Origin: CAZEDM01 sp964511075 | GTDB lineage: Bacteria > Zixibacteria > MSB-5A5 > RBG-16-43-9 | Length of the DNA stretch: 64,000 nucleotides | NCBI GenBank assembly: GCA_964511075.1 | Contig: CAZEDM010000006.1 | Coordinates: forward strand, 124,001-188,000 | Direction of reading: 5' to 3' | Shown here: positions 7,577 to 15,451 of the stretch, piece after piece | Position numbering within the stretch: the stretch's first letter is position 1 | How the letters are laid out: each line of letters starts with the position of its first letter | Program-made: the position numbers and the translations under genes | Notes under the pieces: generated by a model | What the model was told of the DNA's origin: nothing | Seen by the model: only the letters and a program-made list of their open reading frames with translations | Databases searched by the model: none

Positions 7577-10351
7577 TTAGCATCCCGGTGCAGGTCCACC
7601 TTTGAAGAGATAATTGATCAGGTAGATTACATCAGAGACATTCTTCTGGGTATCGCAGTTGGCATCCCCTGCCTCCATAGGCACAGGTGCAGGACCTCCC
7701 TTGAAAAGGTAATTTATAAGATAGATCACATCAGAAACATTGATCTGCCTGTCCGCATTGGCATCTCCAGTCATGAAAGTGGTCGTAGCCTGGGCAGTGT
7801 CGAAATCGTCGCTGTATTGGACCAGCTCGCCCTCACTGCGATAGGACCAGGCTTGATAATAATACTGGGTCAGGGGGTCCAGGCCGGAGTCCACAAAATT
7901 CTCGGAGGTATCGTTACAGACCAACACCCCTTCTCCCTTTTCCCAGACCAGTGTATCGTTTCTTTCAATGAACACCCCGTCTGCGGATGAGGGTTTTACC
8001 CAGGTTAAAGCTATGGTGCTACAGCTGACAGCTTCCGCAGTCAAGCCGGCAGGAGAAAGCGGCTTGGTGATAAACATAAGCTCATCACCCTCACCCCAGC
8101 CAGCCGCATTTTGGGCTTTGGCTTTGAAATAGTAAACTGTTCCCTCCATAAGGCCAGAAAGCTCCTTGCTGAATTCAGACCCATTGGCAAATATCCCCAG
8201 GGATTCGCTGTTAGCATAAGGTTCTCCAGAAGTGGTATCCCAGAAAAGCCAGCAGGTTGCCTCATAGCCGGCATCATCCTCCAGATAACCGTGAACGGTG
8301 GCGTTGTTCTCCTCTACTCCTGTGGCAGGATAGGTGGAAACCGCCGGGCTGGCAACCACAGCCTCCGCTTCATAGGGCAGGTAGTTCTGTTTGGTAACGG
8401 TCACATACATCGTACCGTTGGTCTGCGGAGCGGGGCTAAAGGTGAAATTTCCACTGGTATTGGTATATGCTCTCAAGTAGACCTCACCATCTTTCCACAG
8501 ACAAACGTAAGCTTTATAAATCGGTGCGGCAGTAGTGTAACTCTCCACATGCACGGGGAAGGAGGAAGTACCACTTGGGAGCATGGAGGGAAAACTCACT
8601 GCAAAGCTATCCGGCTCATCCGTCCACACAGTCATCTCCGGCTCTCCCAGGAGGTTAAAGGTCCATTCGCATTGTTTCTCCGTATCACCGGAATGGCTGG
8701 AGTTATGCTTGCAATCCGCCAGGATCTCACCCAATTTGTACTTATAGCGGGTGAAAAGCGCTCTCCACCACTGCAGGTCCAGAGCTCCGGATAAACCATT
8801 GGGACTTCCAGGAGAGTACCAGCCGTGACGGGTATTGCCGGTAAAGGCTACACCTGCCTGAGAAGGGTTATATTCCACAAAATGCTCAGCGATACAATCG
8901 CTGTAGTCCATCTGATTCGCATTACAGCCGAGGGAGACGATAACCGACATCTGATCGTCGTTGGCTAAGGCATCCACGTTGGAGTTGGATATGCCCTGCC
9001 CATGGTGAAAATCACCTGTGCCCATGTAAGTAGCTGAGGAATGGTCTGCATGATTAACTAAATTCTGCCCGGCATTCAAAGCATTCAACACTTCTGTTTT
9101 GTGGTTAGTTGCATAGCTGTCATACACTTTGGTTATGTTGAAACGCGCAGGGATATAGTAGTTCACATTCTCCTTTAAGTCCTCACAGGGGGTTGAAGCA
9201 TCCAGGTCCATACCCACAAGCAAAACATCCAGAGGATACCCTGTCCGGGTCGGGTCTTTCTCGTATTTCAGGACCTTGTTCACGAAAGTAGTTACCGCAC
9301 CCGAGCTTGCCACCGGAATCCTGCCTACGAAAACCTCATTTGTCCAATCATCGTCATAATCTGAATAATACTGATCAGAGGGGGTATAATCCTCATGATA
9401 GGTCCGGTACTCAAAGGGAACGGTTGAAACCTCGCCTCCCATCAGAAAATAGACTGTTCCCCAGGTGGACTGCGCATCGATGATGAAATTACGGACTTTC
9501 TGCTGGTTAGTAGCTCCGCTGTAGATTGAATATATATCGGTCACAGCCACCACCGTATCGGTCAAGCCTCTTTTGATGTGCCAGTCAATCAGTGGCTGAA
9601 AATAAGAGGCATAGGAGCTGGAGGTGACGATCACATGCTCGTAGGAGCCGGCCGGGAGAAGAGCTTGGCTCCCCATTTTGATGCCGGTACTCAACTGCAC
9701 GTCTTCTGAATTTACCACCATATCCTCAACCATCTGCTGGTAGATCTCTCTGCTTTTCTCCGAGATATTAGGTGAGAGGTAATCACCACACTCATATCCA
9801 GCTGTGCCTTCTATCTCTATGTTAATAGAGGTATAAAAGGTAAGTTTTCTTTCGGCTGGAACATATTGCAGGGGATAGAATTGAATATAAGCTATACTTT
9901 GCCCGGCTAAATCACTCTGATTCACAAATTCAACCAGCTTTGCTGGATAAGGCTGAGCAGAGGAATAGGTCACCGGATCAGGCTTTATCAACTCAAAATC
10001 CTCGTCCGAAGAGCTTATCTTTCTTGGAGGCTGAGCCGGGAAGATATAATATTCGCCCGGAATGACCTCGGATTTTGTATCAGCCACCCGCACTCCTGTT
10101 ATCCTCATCCCCGCAGGAATGGCTACCCTTATCTCCTGTGACGGCAGCATAGGCTTTGCCACTTCGGAGATAAAGCCTGCCTCTTTTAGCACCACTCTGT
10201 CATAATTCTGAAATTTGTCGAAGGAAAGCTTTTCCGGGGAGAACCCAACCTCATATCGGACACTATAACCCTCCTCCGCTATAACCGGAGTGGGCAGAAC
10301 TAAAAGAGATACTGCCATCAAGAGTCCCACGAGCAGTTTAGCTTTGCTCAT
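7577..10351 (-). CDS. Secreted C25 (gingipain-like) cysteine protease with dockerin repeats
   Basis: A 924-aa exported protease. Residues 1-25 are a signal peptide ending VIA. A gingipain-type propeptide-like region spans about 30-220. The caspase-like C25 catalytic domain (about 235-560) carries the catalytic His in VNHADHSS (His437) and Cys in SLGCNANQMD (Cys476). An immunoglobulin-like region and two fibronectin-type III-like domains follow (about 580-860). The C-terminus has two dockerin-like repeats (862-924) with the same DVIYLINYLFKGGPAP module as the M6 proteases at the left end. The start ATG is preceded by AAGGAGT. No T9SS-type C-terminal domain is visible; the dockerin pair occupies the place where Bacteroidetes gingipains carry one. 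A probable promoter lies at 10573-10600. Confidence 0.92.
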   Translation of the reverse strand: MSKAKLLVGLLMAVSLLVLPTPVIAEEGYSVRYEVGFSPEKLSFDKFQNYDRVVLKEAGFISEVAKPMLPSQEIRVAIPAGMRITGVRVADTKSEVIPGEYYIFPAQPPRKISSSDEDFELIKPDPVTYSSAQPYPAKLVEFVNQSDLAGQSIAYIQFYPLQYVPAERKLTFYTSINIEIEGTAGYECGDYLSPNISEKSREIYQQMVEDMVVNSEDVQLSTGIKMGSQALLPAGSYEHVIVTSSSYASYFQPLIDWHIKRGLTDTVVAVTDIYSIYSGATNQQKVRNFIIDAQSTWGTVYFLMGGEVSTVPFEYRTYHEDYTPSDQYYSDYDDDWTNEVFVGRIPVASSGAVTTFVNKVLKYEKDPTRTGYPLDVLLVGMDLDASTPCEDLKENVNYYIPARFNITKVYDSYATNHKTEVLNALNAGQNLVNHADHSSATYMGTGDFHHGQGISNSNVDALANDDQMSVIVSLGCNANQMDYSDCIAEHFVEYNPSQAGVAFTGNTRHGWYSPGSPNGLSGALDLQWWRALFTRYKYKLGEILADCKHNSSHSGDTEKQCEWTFNLLGEPEMTVWTDEPDSFAVSFPSMLPSGTSSFPVHVESYTTAAPIYKAYVCLWKDGEVYLRAYTNTSGNFTFSPAPQTNGTMYVTVTKQNYLPYEAEAVVASPAVSTYPATGVEENNATVHGYLEDDAGYEATCWLFWDTTSGEPYANSESLGIFANGSEFSKELSGLMEGTVYYFKAKAQNAAGWGEGDELMFITKPLSPAGLTAEAVSCSTIALTWVKPSSADGVFIERNDTLVWEKGEGVLVCNDTSENFVDSGLDPLTQYYYQAWSYRSEGELVQYSDDFDTAQATTTFMTGDANADRQINVSDVIYLINYLFKGGPAPVPMEAGDANCDTQKNVSDVIYLINYLFKGGPAPGC

Positions 10352-10572
10352 CTCTTACTCCTTTTTGAAAATAGTGATACACATGACATCCATAAATTTC
10401 TTCGATTTCTATTTTCGATTCCCCCTCGTTTAATTTAAGATAAAAGCAGGTAGCTTTCGGTCTTACTGGCAGGAAAAACTTCAACTTTTAAGGAATCTTT
10501 TTCAAGCTAATCCTGATATCCTCCTTCTGGTAAAACCTACCTACTTTTGTGCCTTCTACAGGCTTTAATCTG

Positions 10573-10600
10573 AATATACAAAAAATTAGCGACCTGTCAA
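10573..10600 (-). promoter_or_regulatory. Sigma-70-type promoter for the C25 protease gene
   Basis: Reading the minus strand: TTGACA (10600-10595), 16-nt spacer, TATATT (10578-10573). This predicts a leader of about 210 nt before the ATG at 10351. The gap 10352-10736 shows no convincing coding sequence. Confidence 0.55.
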
Positions 10601-10736
10601 TAGGGATTTTGACTAATATGGCAACAGTTAAGTTCCCCTGTCACTTTTTTCGATATGATGATTGACTTAATACCGTGTGGCATCAGGAGTTTCCTCCCGA
10701 CACTCAGCAGCAGGGATACCGCGTTCCGAAGGCCTT

Positions 10737-11258
10737 TTAGCAGTAGAAGGATATAGGCTTATGTTTTTTATGAAAAAGCATCTGGTCTAACATGCTGATT
10801 ATAAAAAGGATCAGTCCCGATATGAGAAGTAATCCAAAATCTATATTCAGATTTGTTAAAAGCCTGCCCATTGTCCCCCATAAAGTGGAGATGAAATCCA
10901 ACTGCGGTTGAAAAATATTGGTGATTCCTTGACTTATGTATTTCCAGCCCGCAAGATAAAACATTGAACAGCCACCAAAAATCAGTCCCAGAATAATAAA
11001 AAATATCGCGGCATGATTGGCAAAAGATCTGGATCTTGCTTTTTGTGGAAGCTTTGATATAACCGAATTGGCAAAACCTTGTGAAAGCTCAAAGCCCTTA
11101 TCTACCCTGAGTTCCGCATATACTTTTCTATACTCCTCCAGGACTGCCTTACAGAGCTGGCAGGTTTCCAGATGTTCTTTAATTTCTCTATTTGCTGAGG
11201 AAAGGCTGCCGTCCAGATAATCCTGTATCTCCTCGTCACTCAGATGTTTTAATTCCAT
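10737..11258 (-). CDS. Anti-sigma factor, zinc-finger type, membrane-bound
   Basis: A 173-aa partner of the sigma factor encoded immediately upstream. The N-terminal cytoplasmic part has a putative zinc-binding HxxxCxxC motif (EHLETCQLC, about residue 29), the signature of zf-HC2/ZAS anti-sigma domains that clamp ECF sigma factors. Two hydrophobic segments follow: about 83-108 (AAIFFIILGLIFGGCSMFYL) and about 141-161 (FGLLLISGLILFIISML). Its ATG lies inside the end of the sigma gene (10-nt overlap), so the two are translationally coupled. By analogy with other ECF pairs, it holds the sigma factor at the membrane until an envelope signal releases it. The signal is unknown. No protease gene for regulated intramembrane proteolysis is adjacent. 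Confidence 0.85.
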   Translation of the reverse strand: MELKHLSDEEIQDYLDGSLSSANREIKEHLETCQLCKAVLEEYRKVYAELRVDKGFELSQGFANSVISKLPQKARSRSFANHAAIFFIILGLIFGGCSMFYLAGWKYISQGITNIFQPQLDFISTLWGTMGRLLTNLNIDFGLLLISGLILFIISMLDQMLFHKKHKPISFYC

Positions 11259-11821
11259 AAACCCTCCTCCTGATATCTTGTCGAAAGCCTGTTTCTTAAA
11301 AACCTTCTTGCCCGAAAAAGGTAGCTCTTCACGGTCCCTTCGGGCAACTGCATGATCTCTGATATCTCCGCATAGCTCATCTCCTCCAGATGATAAAGCG
11401 TAAGAATGGTCCGGAAGTGAACTGGCATCTTCTTCATCTCCGTTCTCAGTCGAGTGGAAAGGTCTCCCTTCTCCGTGTATTCGTCCGGAGAGATCCCCTC
11501 ATTTACCAGAGCAGCCTGGTATGACCCCGTTGCCGGGAATTCATCCAGAGACAGCATCTTTTTTTTCTTCAGGTGATCGATACAGGCATTATAAGCTATT
11601 CGGGCAATCCAGCTGGAGAGCTTCGACTCCAGCTTGAAGCTGGATAGATTCTGATAAACCTTTATGAACACCACCTGACAGAGGTCCTCTCTATCCTCCG
11701 GATTGAAAACCATCCTGAATACTATGTGACAGACTAAACGTTGGTATTCCTCGACAATGGTCTTAAAGGCTTCTCTGTCTCCAGCTAAGATTCTCCTGAT
11801 AAGAGAGCTGGTTTCCACCAT
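11249..11821 (-). CDS. ECF-type RNA polymerase sigma factor
   Basis: A 190-aa sigma-70 family protein with only the two ECF regions. Region 2 (about 25-95) contains FNPEDREDLCQVVFIKVYQNL and WIARIAYNACIDHLKK, for -10 recognition. Region 4 (about 130-182) contains ILTLYHLEEMSYAEISEIMQLPEGTVKSYLFRARRFL, the helix-turn-helix that reads the -35 element. It overlaps the anti-sigma gene by 10 nt. Its own upstream region holds an ECF-like promoter (11840-11869) that is repeated on the opposite strand in front of the divergent gene, which suggests autoregulation. The start is the ATG at 11821, preceded by AGGAAAGAGG. Confidence 0.93.
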   Translation of the reverse strand: MVETSSLIRRILAGDREAFKTIVEEYQRLVCHIVFRMVFNPEDREDLCQVVFIKVYQNLSSFKLESKLSSWIARIAYNACIDHLKKKKMLSLDEFPATGSYQAALVNEGISPDEYTEKGDLSTRLRTEMKKMPVHFRTILTLYHLEEMSYAEISEIMQLPEGTVKSYLFRARRFLRNRLSTRYQEEGLWN

Positions 11822-11839
11822 AACCTCTTTCCTGTTAAT

Positions 11840-11869
11840 ATAAGACAGTTTAATTAAAAAAATGTTGCA
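11840..11869 (-). promoter_or_regulatory. Putative autoregulated ECF promoter for the sigma/anti-sigma operon
   Basis: On the minus strand: TGCAACATTT beginning at 11869, then GTCTTAT at 11846-11840, with 17 nt between TGCAAC and GTCT. AAC in the -35 and GTC in the -10 are typical of ECF promoters. The element has exactly the same geometry as the divergent one at 11887-11916. The start codon lies 19 nt beyond the -10. Confidence 0.7.
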
Positions 11870-11886
11870 TTTTTCCTAAAAATCGT

Positions 11887-11916
11887 TGCAACATTTCTTA
11901 ACCTTATCAGTCTAAT
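11887..11916 (+). promoter_or_regulatory. Putative ECF promoter for the divergent membrane-protein gene
   Basis: TGCAACATTT from 11887 and GTCTAAT at 11910-11916, again with a 17-nt spacer between TGCAAC and GTCT. The ATGTTGCA/TGCAACAT arms (11862-11869 and 11887-11894) form a perfect 8-bp inverted repeat, placing two identical -35 elements back to back. Confidence 0.7.
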
Positions 11917-11957
11917 TCAAAAGATGAATTAAAAAACTTTAAGGAAAGGAGTAAGTT

Positions 11958-12320
11958 ATGGAAAAGATGTGGGAAATGATTCCCTTGATTGCAATGTTTG
12001 TGATGATACCTGTTGTGGTTAAATACATAGCGGACTACAAGACCAGAGCCAAGCTGATTGATAAAGGGATGGTGGATGCAAATGTCAAATACCTGTACGC
12101 GGACAGGCCCGAAAGCCAGATTCTCTCCTCCCTCAAGTGGGGAATGATGTTAATCGGGGTAGGGGCAGCTGTTTTATTAGGTCAGTTAGCTCCTCCGGAT
12201 TTAGTGGAGGAGTATACCATCGGTGGGATGTTTATATTGGCTGGATTGGGACTGTGCCTCTATTATCTTATCGCCAACCAAAAGGTACGCAAATTCAGGG
12301 AAAAGGAACCTGAGGCATAG
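11958..12320 (+). CDS. Small membrane protein, DUF6249-like, probable member of the ECF regulon
   Basis: A 120-aa protein with three likely membrane segments: residues 5-25 (MIPLIAMFVMIPVVVKYIA), about 57-73 (WGMMLIGVGAAVLLGQL) and about 88-107 (IGGMFILAGLGLCLYYLIA). A short soluble loop (KTRAKLIDKGMVDANVKYL) separates the first two, and a basic tail ends it. The layout matches DUF6249-type proteins; function unknown. The gene has a good ribosome-binding site (AAGGAAAGGAG) and is divergent from the sigma factor. It carries the same promoter motif, so it is probably the nearest target of that sigma factor, for example an envelope-stress component. That role is inference. Confidence 0.75.
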   Translation: MEKMWEMIPLIAMFVMIPVVVKYIADYKTRAKLIDKGMVDANVKYLYADRPESQILSSLKWGMMLIGVGAAVLLGQLAPPDLVEEYTIGGMFILAGLGLCLYYLIANQKVRKFREKEPEA

Positions 12321-12332
12321 CTTGTGGGTATT

Positions 12333-12359
12333 AGAACCCACCTTAGGTGGGCTTTGTCT
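12333..12359. repeat. Palindrome of the AGAACCC family
   Basis: CCCACC TTA GGTGGG core inside AGAACCC...CTTTGTCT, related to the palindromes at 7498-7528 and 40583-40605. It lies between the DUF6249-like gene and the decayed kinase. Confidence 0.55.
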
Positions 12360-12513
12360 GAAGTAAAATGAAGCAGAGACGGGGAAATACCCCTACATTT
12401 CCTCTCATTTTCAGGGAAAGGATTTATGTCAATTTAGTGCTCTTTGCTGGTGTCCTCACCAACAAAGGTATAGTCGTAGGTCAAAAGACCAATGACCAGC
12501 GAGTCAATATTTC

Positions 12514-13362
12514 TTAATCCTCTAATTCCTCACCTAAAATCGAAGCCCCGATAAAACCGGCATCGTTTACCAGCTTTGCTTTAACTATCTTCAAGCTCCT
12601 GGTAGCTGAGGGGAAAGCTCTTTTCCTTACCTCTCTTTCCATTTTTCTAAAAAAATCTCTCCCGGAAAAGAGAGCCACTCCTCCGCCCATAATCACTATA
12701 TCAGGATTAAGAAGATTCACTGCGCTGGAAAGAGCCGCACCCAGATAGCAGACTGTATCACTGATTACCTTTTGAGCATGGTAGGCTCAGAGGCATTCAT
12801 CTCCACACAGCCGTAGTTACATTTTATGCCATGAAAACATAACACGGTATGCCCGAGTTCCGCCCCGGCAAAAGAGGAGTCCCGGAAAAGCTTTCCCTCC
12901 AGAATTATGCCGCTCCCTATTCCCGTTCCTAAGGTAAGGCAGAGACAATTCTTGTACCCTCTGGCTGAGCCAAATTTATATTCGGCTAAAGCCATCAAAT
13001 TGGCATCGTTGTCTAAAAAATTGGACAGTCGAAATACCTCTACAGATGTTTTTTCAAGGGAAGATCTTTAAGCTGAGGCAGATTAGAGGGAGTTCCGACT
13101 ACCCTTCCTCTGAAGGGGTCGATCGTTCCCGGAACCCGATCCCGATATGGTTTATCTTGATTTTCCTTTCTTCAGCCCTAAGAAGTAGAGAGCCGATGGC
13201 TTCTCTTAGATTCCTTAAAACCCTTTTTCTGCCTCCGGTTTTACCTGAAGAGACCACTTCACTCTTGAGGACCTTTCCCCGGGAAGAGACTATCCCGAAT
13301 TTAATGTTAGTCCCTCCTATATCCACACCTATGTTGAACTCCGGTTTCACTCGTTTATTCAT
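12514..13362 (-). pseudogene. ROK family sugar kinase, multiply disrupted
   Basis: Remnant of a ROK (repressor/ORF/kinase) glucokinase-type gene read in pieces from 13362 down to 12514. The N-terminal ATP-binding part is intact (IGVDIGGTNIKFGIV). One base appears to be missing near 13135-13137, where GIG should run into PGTIDPFRGRVVGTPSNL. A second shift near 13050 joins KKH to VEVFRLSNFLDNDANLMALAEY. The middle piece keeps TLGTGIGSGIILEGKL and the zinc-site region ELGHTVLCFHG and CNYGC. Near 12778 a third break, with perhaps 50-60 residues missing, joins to CYLGAALSSAVNLLNPDIVIMGGG. Two frameshifts plus an internal loss make true decay more likely than a single sequencing error. The first break is in a short G-run, so read error cannot be excluded there. 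Confidence 0.85.
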
Positions 13363-13447
13363 CAGAATGAAATCCAGAATAAAAGGTTCTAAAATTCATT
13401 TTGCGGGACTGGAAGCCCTGCTTACGGTAGAGAGATGCAGTTCTTCG

Positions 13448-13471
13448 TAGGTCGGGCATCCTGCCCGACAT
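13448..13471. repeat. GTAG-headed palindrome
   Basis: GTAG followed by the inverted repeat GTCGGGC/GCCCGAC around a 5-nt loop. The same core, GTCGGGC...GCCCGAC, occurs at 46334-46360. Confidence 0.6.
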
Positions 13472-13494
13472 TTCTCGTAATTTTTTACAAATCC

Positions 13495-14709
13495 CTAATA
13501 CTTATCCTTGACTTTATTATACTCCTCAACCCCCTTAGCTAAAATCCTCATGGCTTTTTTTAAATCCTCTACGTTCAGAACATAGGCTATTCGGGCCTCA
13601 TCCTTTCCCATACCCGGGGTGGCATAAAATCCAGGACCCGGGGCAACCATAGTAGTAGCTCCGTTATGAGAGAAATCGGACAGCATCCACCTGGCAAAAT
13701 CCTCTATATCCTTTACCGGAAGCTTAGCCATAATATAAAAGGCTCCCGAGGGTTTTCTGCAGACCACCCCTGGGATCTTCATCAGTTCCTCATAACAGGC
13801 ATCCCTTCTTCTTTTATATTCATCTGCCATAGCCAGGAAATAGTCCTCCGGAAGTTTCAATGCTCCGATCGCGCCGTACTGTTCTATCGAAGGGGAGCAC
13901 AGTCTGGACTGACCTAATTTCAAAGCCGTATCCGTGATCTCTTTATTTTTACACACCAGGCAGCCTATCCGAGCTCCACAGGCGCTGAACCTTTTGGAGA
14001 TCGAGTCTAAAAGTATGGCTCTATCCTCAATCCCCTGAATATGCATGATGCTGGTATGCACTCCCTCATAGATGAACTCCCTGTAGACTTCATCTGAGAG
14101 CACAAACAGATTATACTTCTTAGCCAGCTCCACGATGTACTCCATCTCCTCTCTGGTATAAACCGTGCCCGTGGGATTATTGGGGGTGGCCAGCAAAATC
14201 CCTTTGGTTTTTGAGCTTATTTTTTTCTCAATCATCTTCTTATCCGGCAGGTGAAAACCGTTTTCCGCCTTGGTGGGAATCGGAACCAGGTTTATGTCTG
14301 CCATACGGGCAAAGCTGTTGTAGTTGGTATAAAAAGGCTCAAACACGATGATCTCCTCTCCCACATCCGAGATACAGATCATGGAAAAGATTAGGGCTTC
14401 ACTCCCTCCAGTGGTTATCTGGATGTTCTCCGGCTGAACCTGTATATTCTTTCGCTGATAATACTCCACCAGGCTCTGAATCAATCGTATATCCCCTTTG
14501 GAATTGCCGTATTCTAAGACTTTATTCGGATAATTCCTGATTGCATTCCAGAACTCCACCGGTGTGGGGATATCCGGCTGGCCGATATTCAGATGATAGA
14601 CCTTAACCCCTCTTTTCTTAGCCTCATCTGATAAGGGGATGAGTTTCCTGATCGGAGATGGAGGCATCTCCTTTCCTCTTTTAGATATTTTAAGTTTGCC
14701 AATAGACAT
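13495..14709 (-). CDS. Pyridoxal-phosphate aminotransferase, class I/II (aspartate aminotransferase fold)
   Basis: A 404-aa fold-type I aminotransferase. Recognisable parts are the N-terminal substrate loop (LNIGQPDIPTP), the PLP phosphate region (ITTGGSEALIF), NNPTGTVYTREE (Asn that contacts the PLP ring), LSDEVYREFIYEG (Asp pairing with the pyridine N and a Tyr) and the Schiff-base lysine in DSISKRFSACGARIGCLV. The Arg that binds the substrate carboxylate is probably in ARIAYVLN near the C-terminus. The exact substrate cannot be read from sequence; aspartate or an aromatic/branched amino acid is plausible. A promoter is visible at 14778-14806. It is monocistronic as far as can be seen. Confidence 0.9.
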   Translation of the reverse strand: MSIGKLKISKRGKEMPPSPIRKLIPLSDEAKKRGVKVYHLNIGQPDIPTPVEFWNAIRNYPNKVLEYGNSKGDIRLIQSLVEYYQRKNIQVQPENIQITTGGSEALIFSMICISDVGEEIIVFEPFYTNYNSFARMADINLVPIPTKAENGFHLPDKKMIEKKISSKTKGILLATPNNPTGTVYTREEMEYIVELAKKYNLFVLSDEVYREFIYEGVHTSIMHIQGIEDRAILLDSISKRFSACGARIGCLVCKNKEITDTALKLGQSRLCSPSIEQYGAIGALKLPEDYFLAMADEYKRRRDACYEELMKIPGVVCRKPSGAFYIMAKLPVKDIEDFARWMLSDFSHNGATTMVAPGPGFYATPGMGKDEARIAYVLNVEDLKKAMRILAKGVEEYNKVKDKY

Positions 14710-14777
14710 ATAATCTCCTTTAAATTTCGTTTCTGTAGAATCCTGCCAAGTGCAGGAATCTTCTCAAGTTTGTGAAT

Positions 14778-14806
14778 AATTTAACAAACTAGGTTTACCC
14801 TGTCAA
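14778..14806 (-). promoter_or_regulatory. Sigma-70-type promoter for the aminotransferase gene
   Basis: Minus strand: TTGACA (14806-14801), 17-nt spacer, TAAATT (14783-14778), about 70 nt upstream of the start codon. Confidence 0.5.
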
Positions 14807-15022
14807 TCAAAAAGCTTTAAAACCAAAATCACGAGATTCATGCTGCATATCCCGACAATAGGCAATCTAAGTTTGTTTACAGAATGGATGGTCGATTTAA
14901 ACATACCTTGAGAGCAACTTAGGTGTCGTACCTGTGGAAGTCATTTTTAGGGCTACCAACGGTTTGATTTACAGATGGGATATTCAACCTAACCAAGAAA
15001 ATCGTTTTTTTCTAAAAAAGGC

Positions 15023-15051
15023 TTGACAAAATAAATAAAACTATATAAAAT
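15023..15051 (+). promoter_or_regulatory. Strong sigma-70-type promoter
   Basis: TTGACA (15023-15028), 17-nt spacer, TAAAAT (15046-15051) in a very AT-rich stretch. It points at the small reading frame at 15104 and the peptidase gene at 15452. The gap 14807-15022 between the two promoters shows nothing recognisable. Confidence 0.65.
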
Positions 15052-15103
15052 TAAAAAAAAGAAACCTGTTTTATCGTTTTTTAAACTAGGAAGATATAAG
15101 GTA

Positions 15104-15268
15104 ATGCTTAATTTCTGTCTTCTTTATCCTCGTATTAAGATGATTCCGTCAATAACTATGTCCGAGGAGTTAGCTAGGACGATTAGTCAAGGTTATAAGG
15201 GTAAAAGAGTTCTAGAATCACAGAAATATGTACGCAACAAAGACTTTATGAAGATAAGAGCCCCTTAG
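15104..15268 (+). CDS. Small hypothetical protein (54 aa)
   Basis: Short frame starting at an ATG about 50 nt downstream of the strong promoter at 15023, with AAGG just upstream. The predicted peptide is basic and has no recognised domain or membrane segment; an inner segment reads MSEELARTISQGYKGKRVLE. Its support is only the promoter position and a plausible start. It could equally be an untranslated leader of the peptidase gene or a gene remnant. The stretch 15269-15451 shows nothing convincing on either strand apart from the peptidase ribosome-binding site. Confidence 0.3.
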   Translation: MLNFCLLYPRIKMIPSITMSEELARTISQGYKGKRVLESQKYVRNKDFMKIRAP

Positions 15269-15451
15269 ATTAAATTCTTGGGGGAAAGGAGGAGGAGGCC
15301 TGTAAGAAGGCACGTCCCAGATATTCGCCTGTATATCCAAAATTTGAGCGTACCTGATAACGCCAGATATGACGTGGTTAGATGATACTTCGCTTGTTAG
15401 AGTGGAAGAATGTAACCATTTCACTGATAAAAGGATGAAAGGAGAGTTTCT

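Noticed and set aside
8111..8794. 227-codon open frame on the plus strand inside the C25 protease gene
   Set aside because: It is antisense to well-conserved protease and fibronectin-like coding sequence and has no ribosome-binding site or domain.
15218..15424. 68-codon open frame on the minus strand upstream of the peptidase
   Set aside because: No ribosome-binding site; it overlaps the 54-codon frame on the other strand, its sequence has no recognisable family, and it is short enough to arise by chance.
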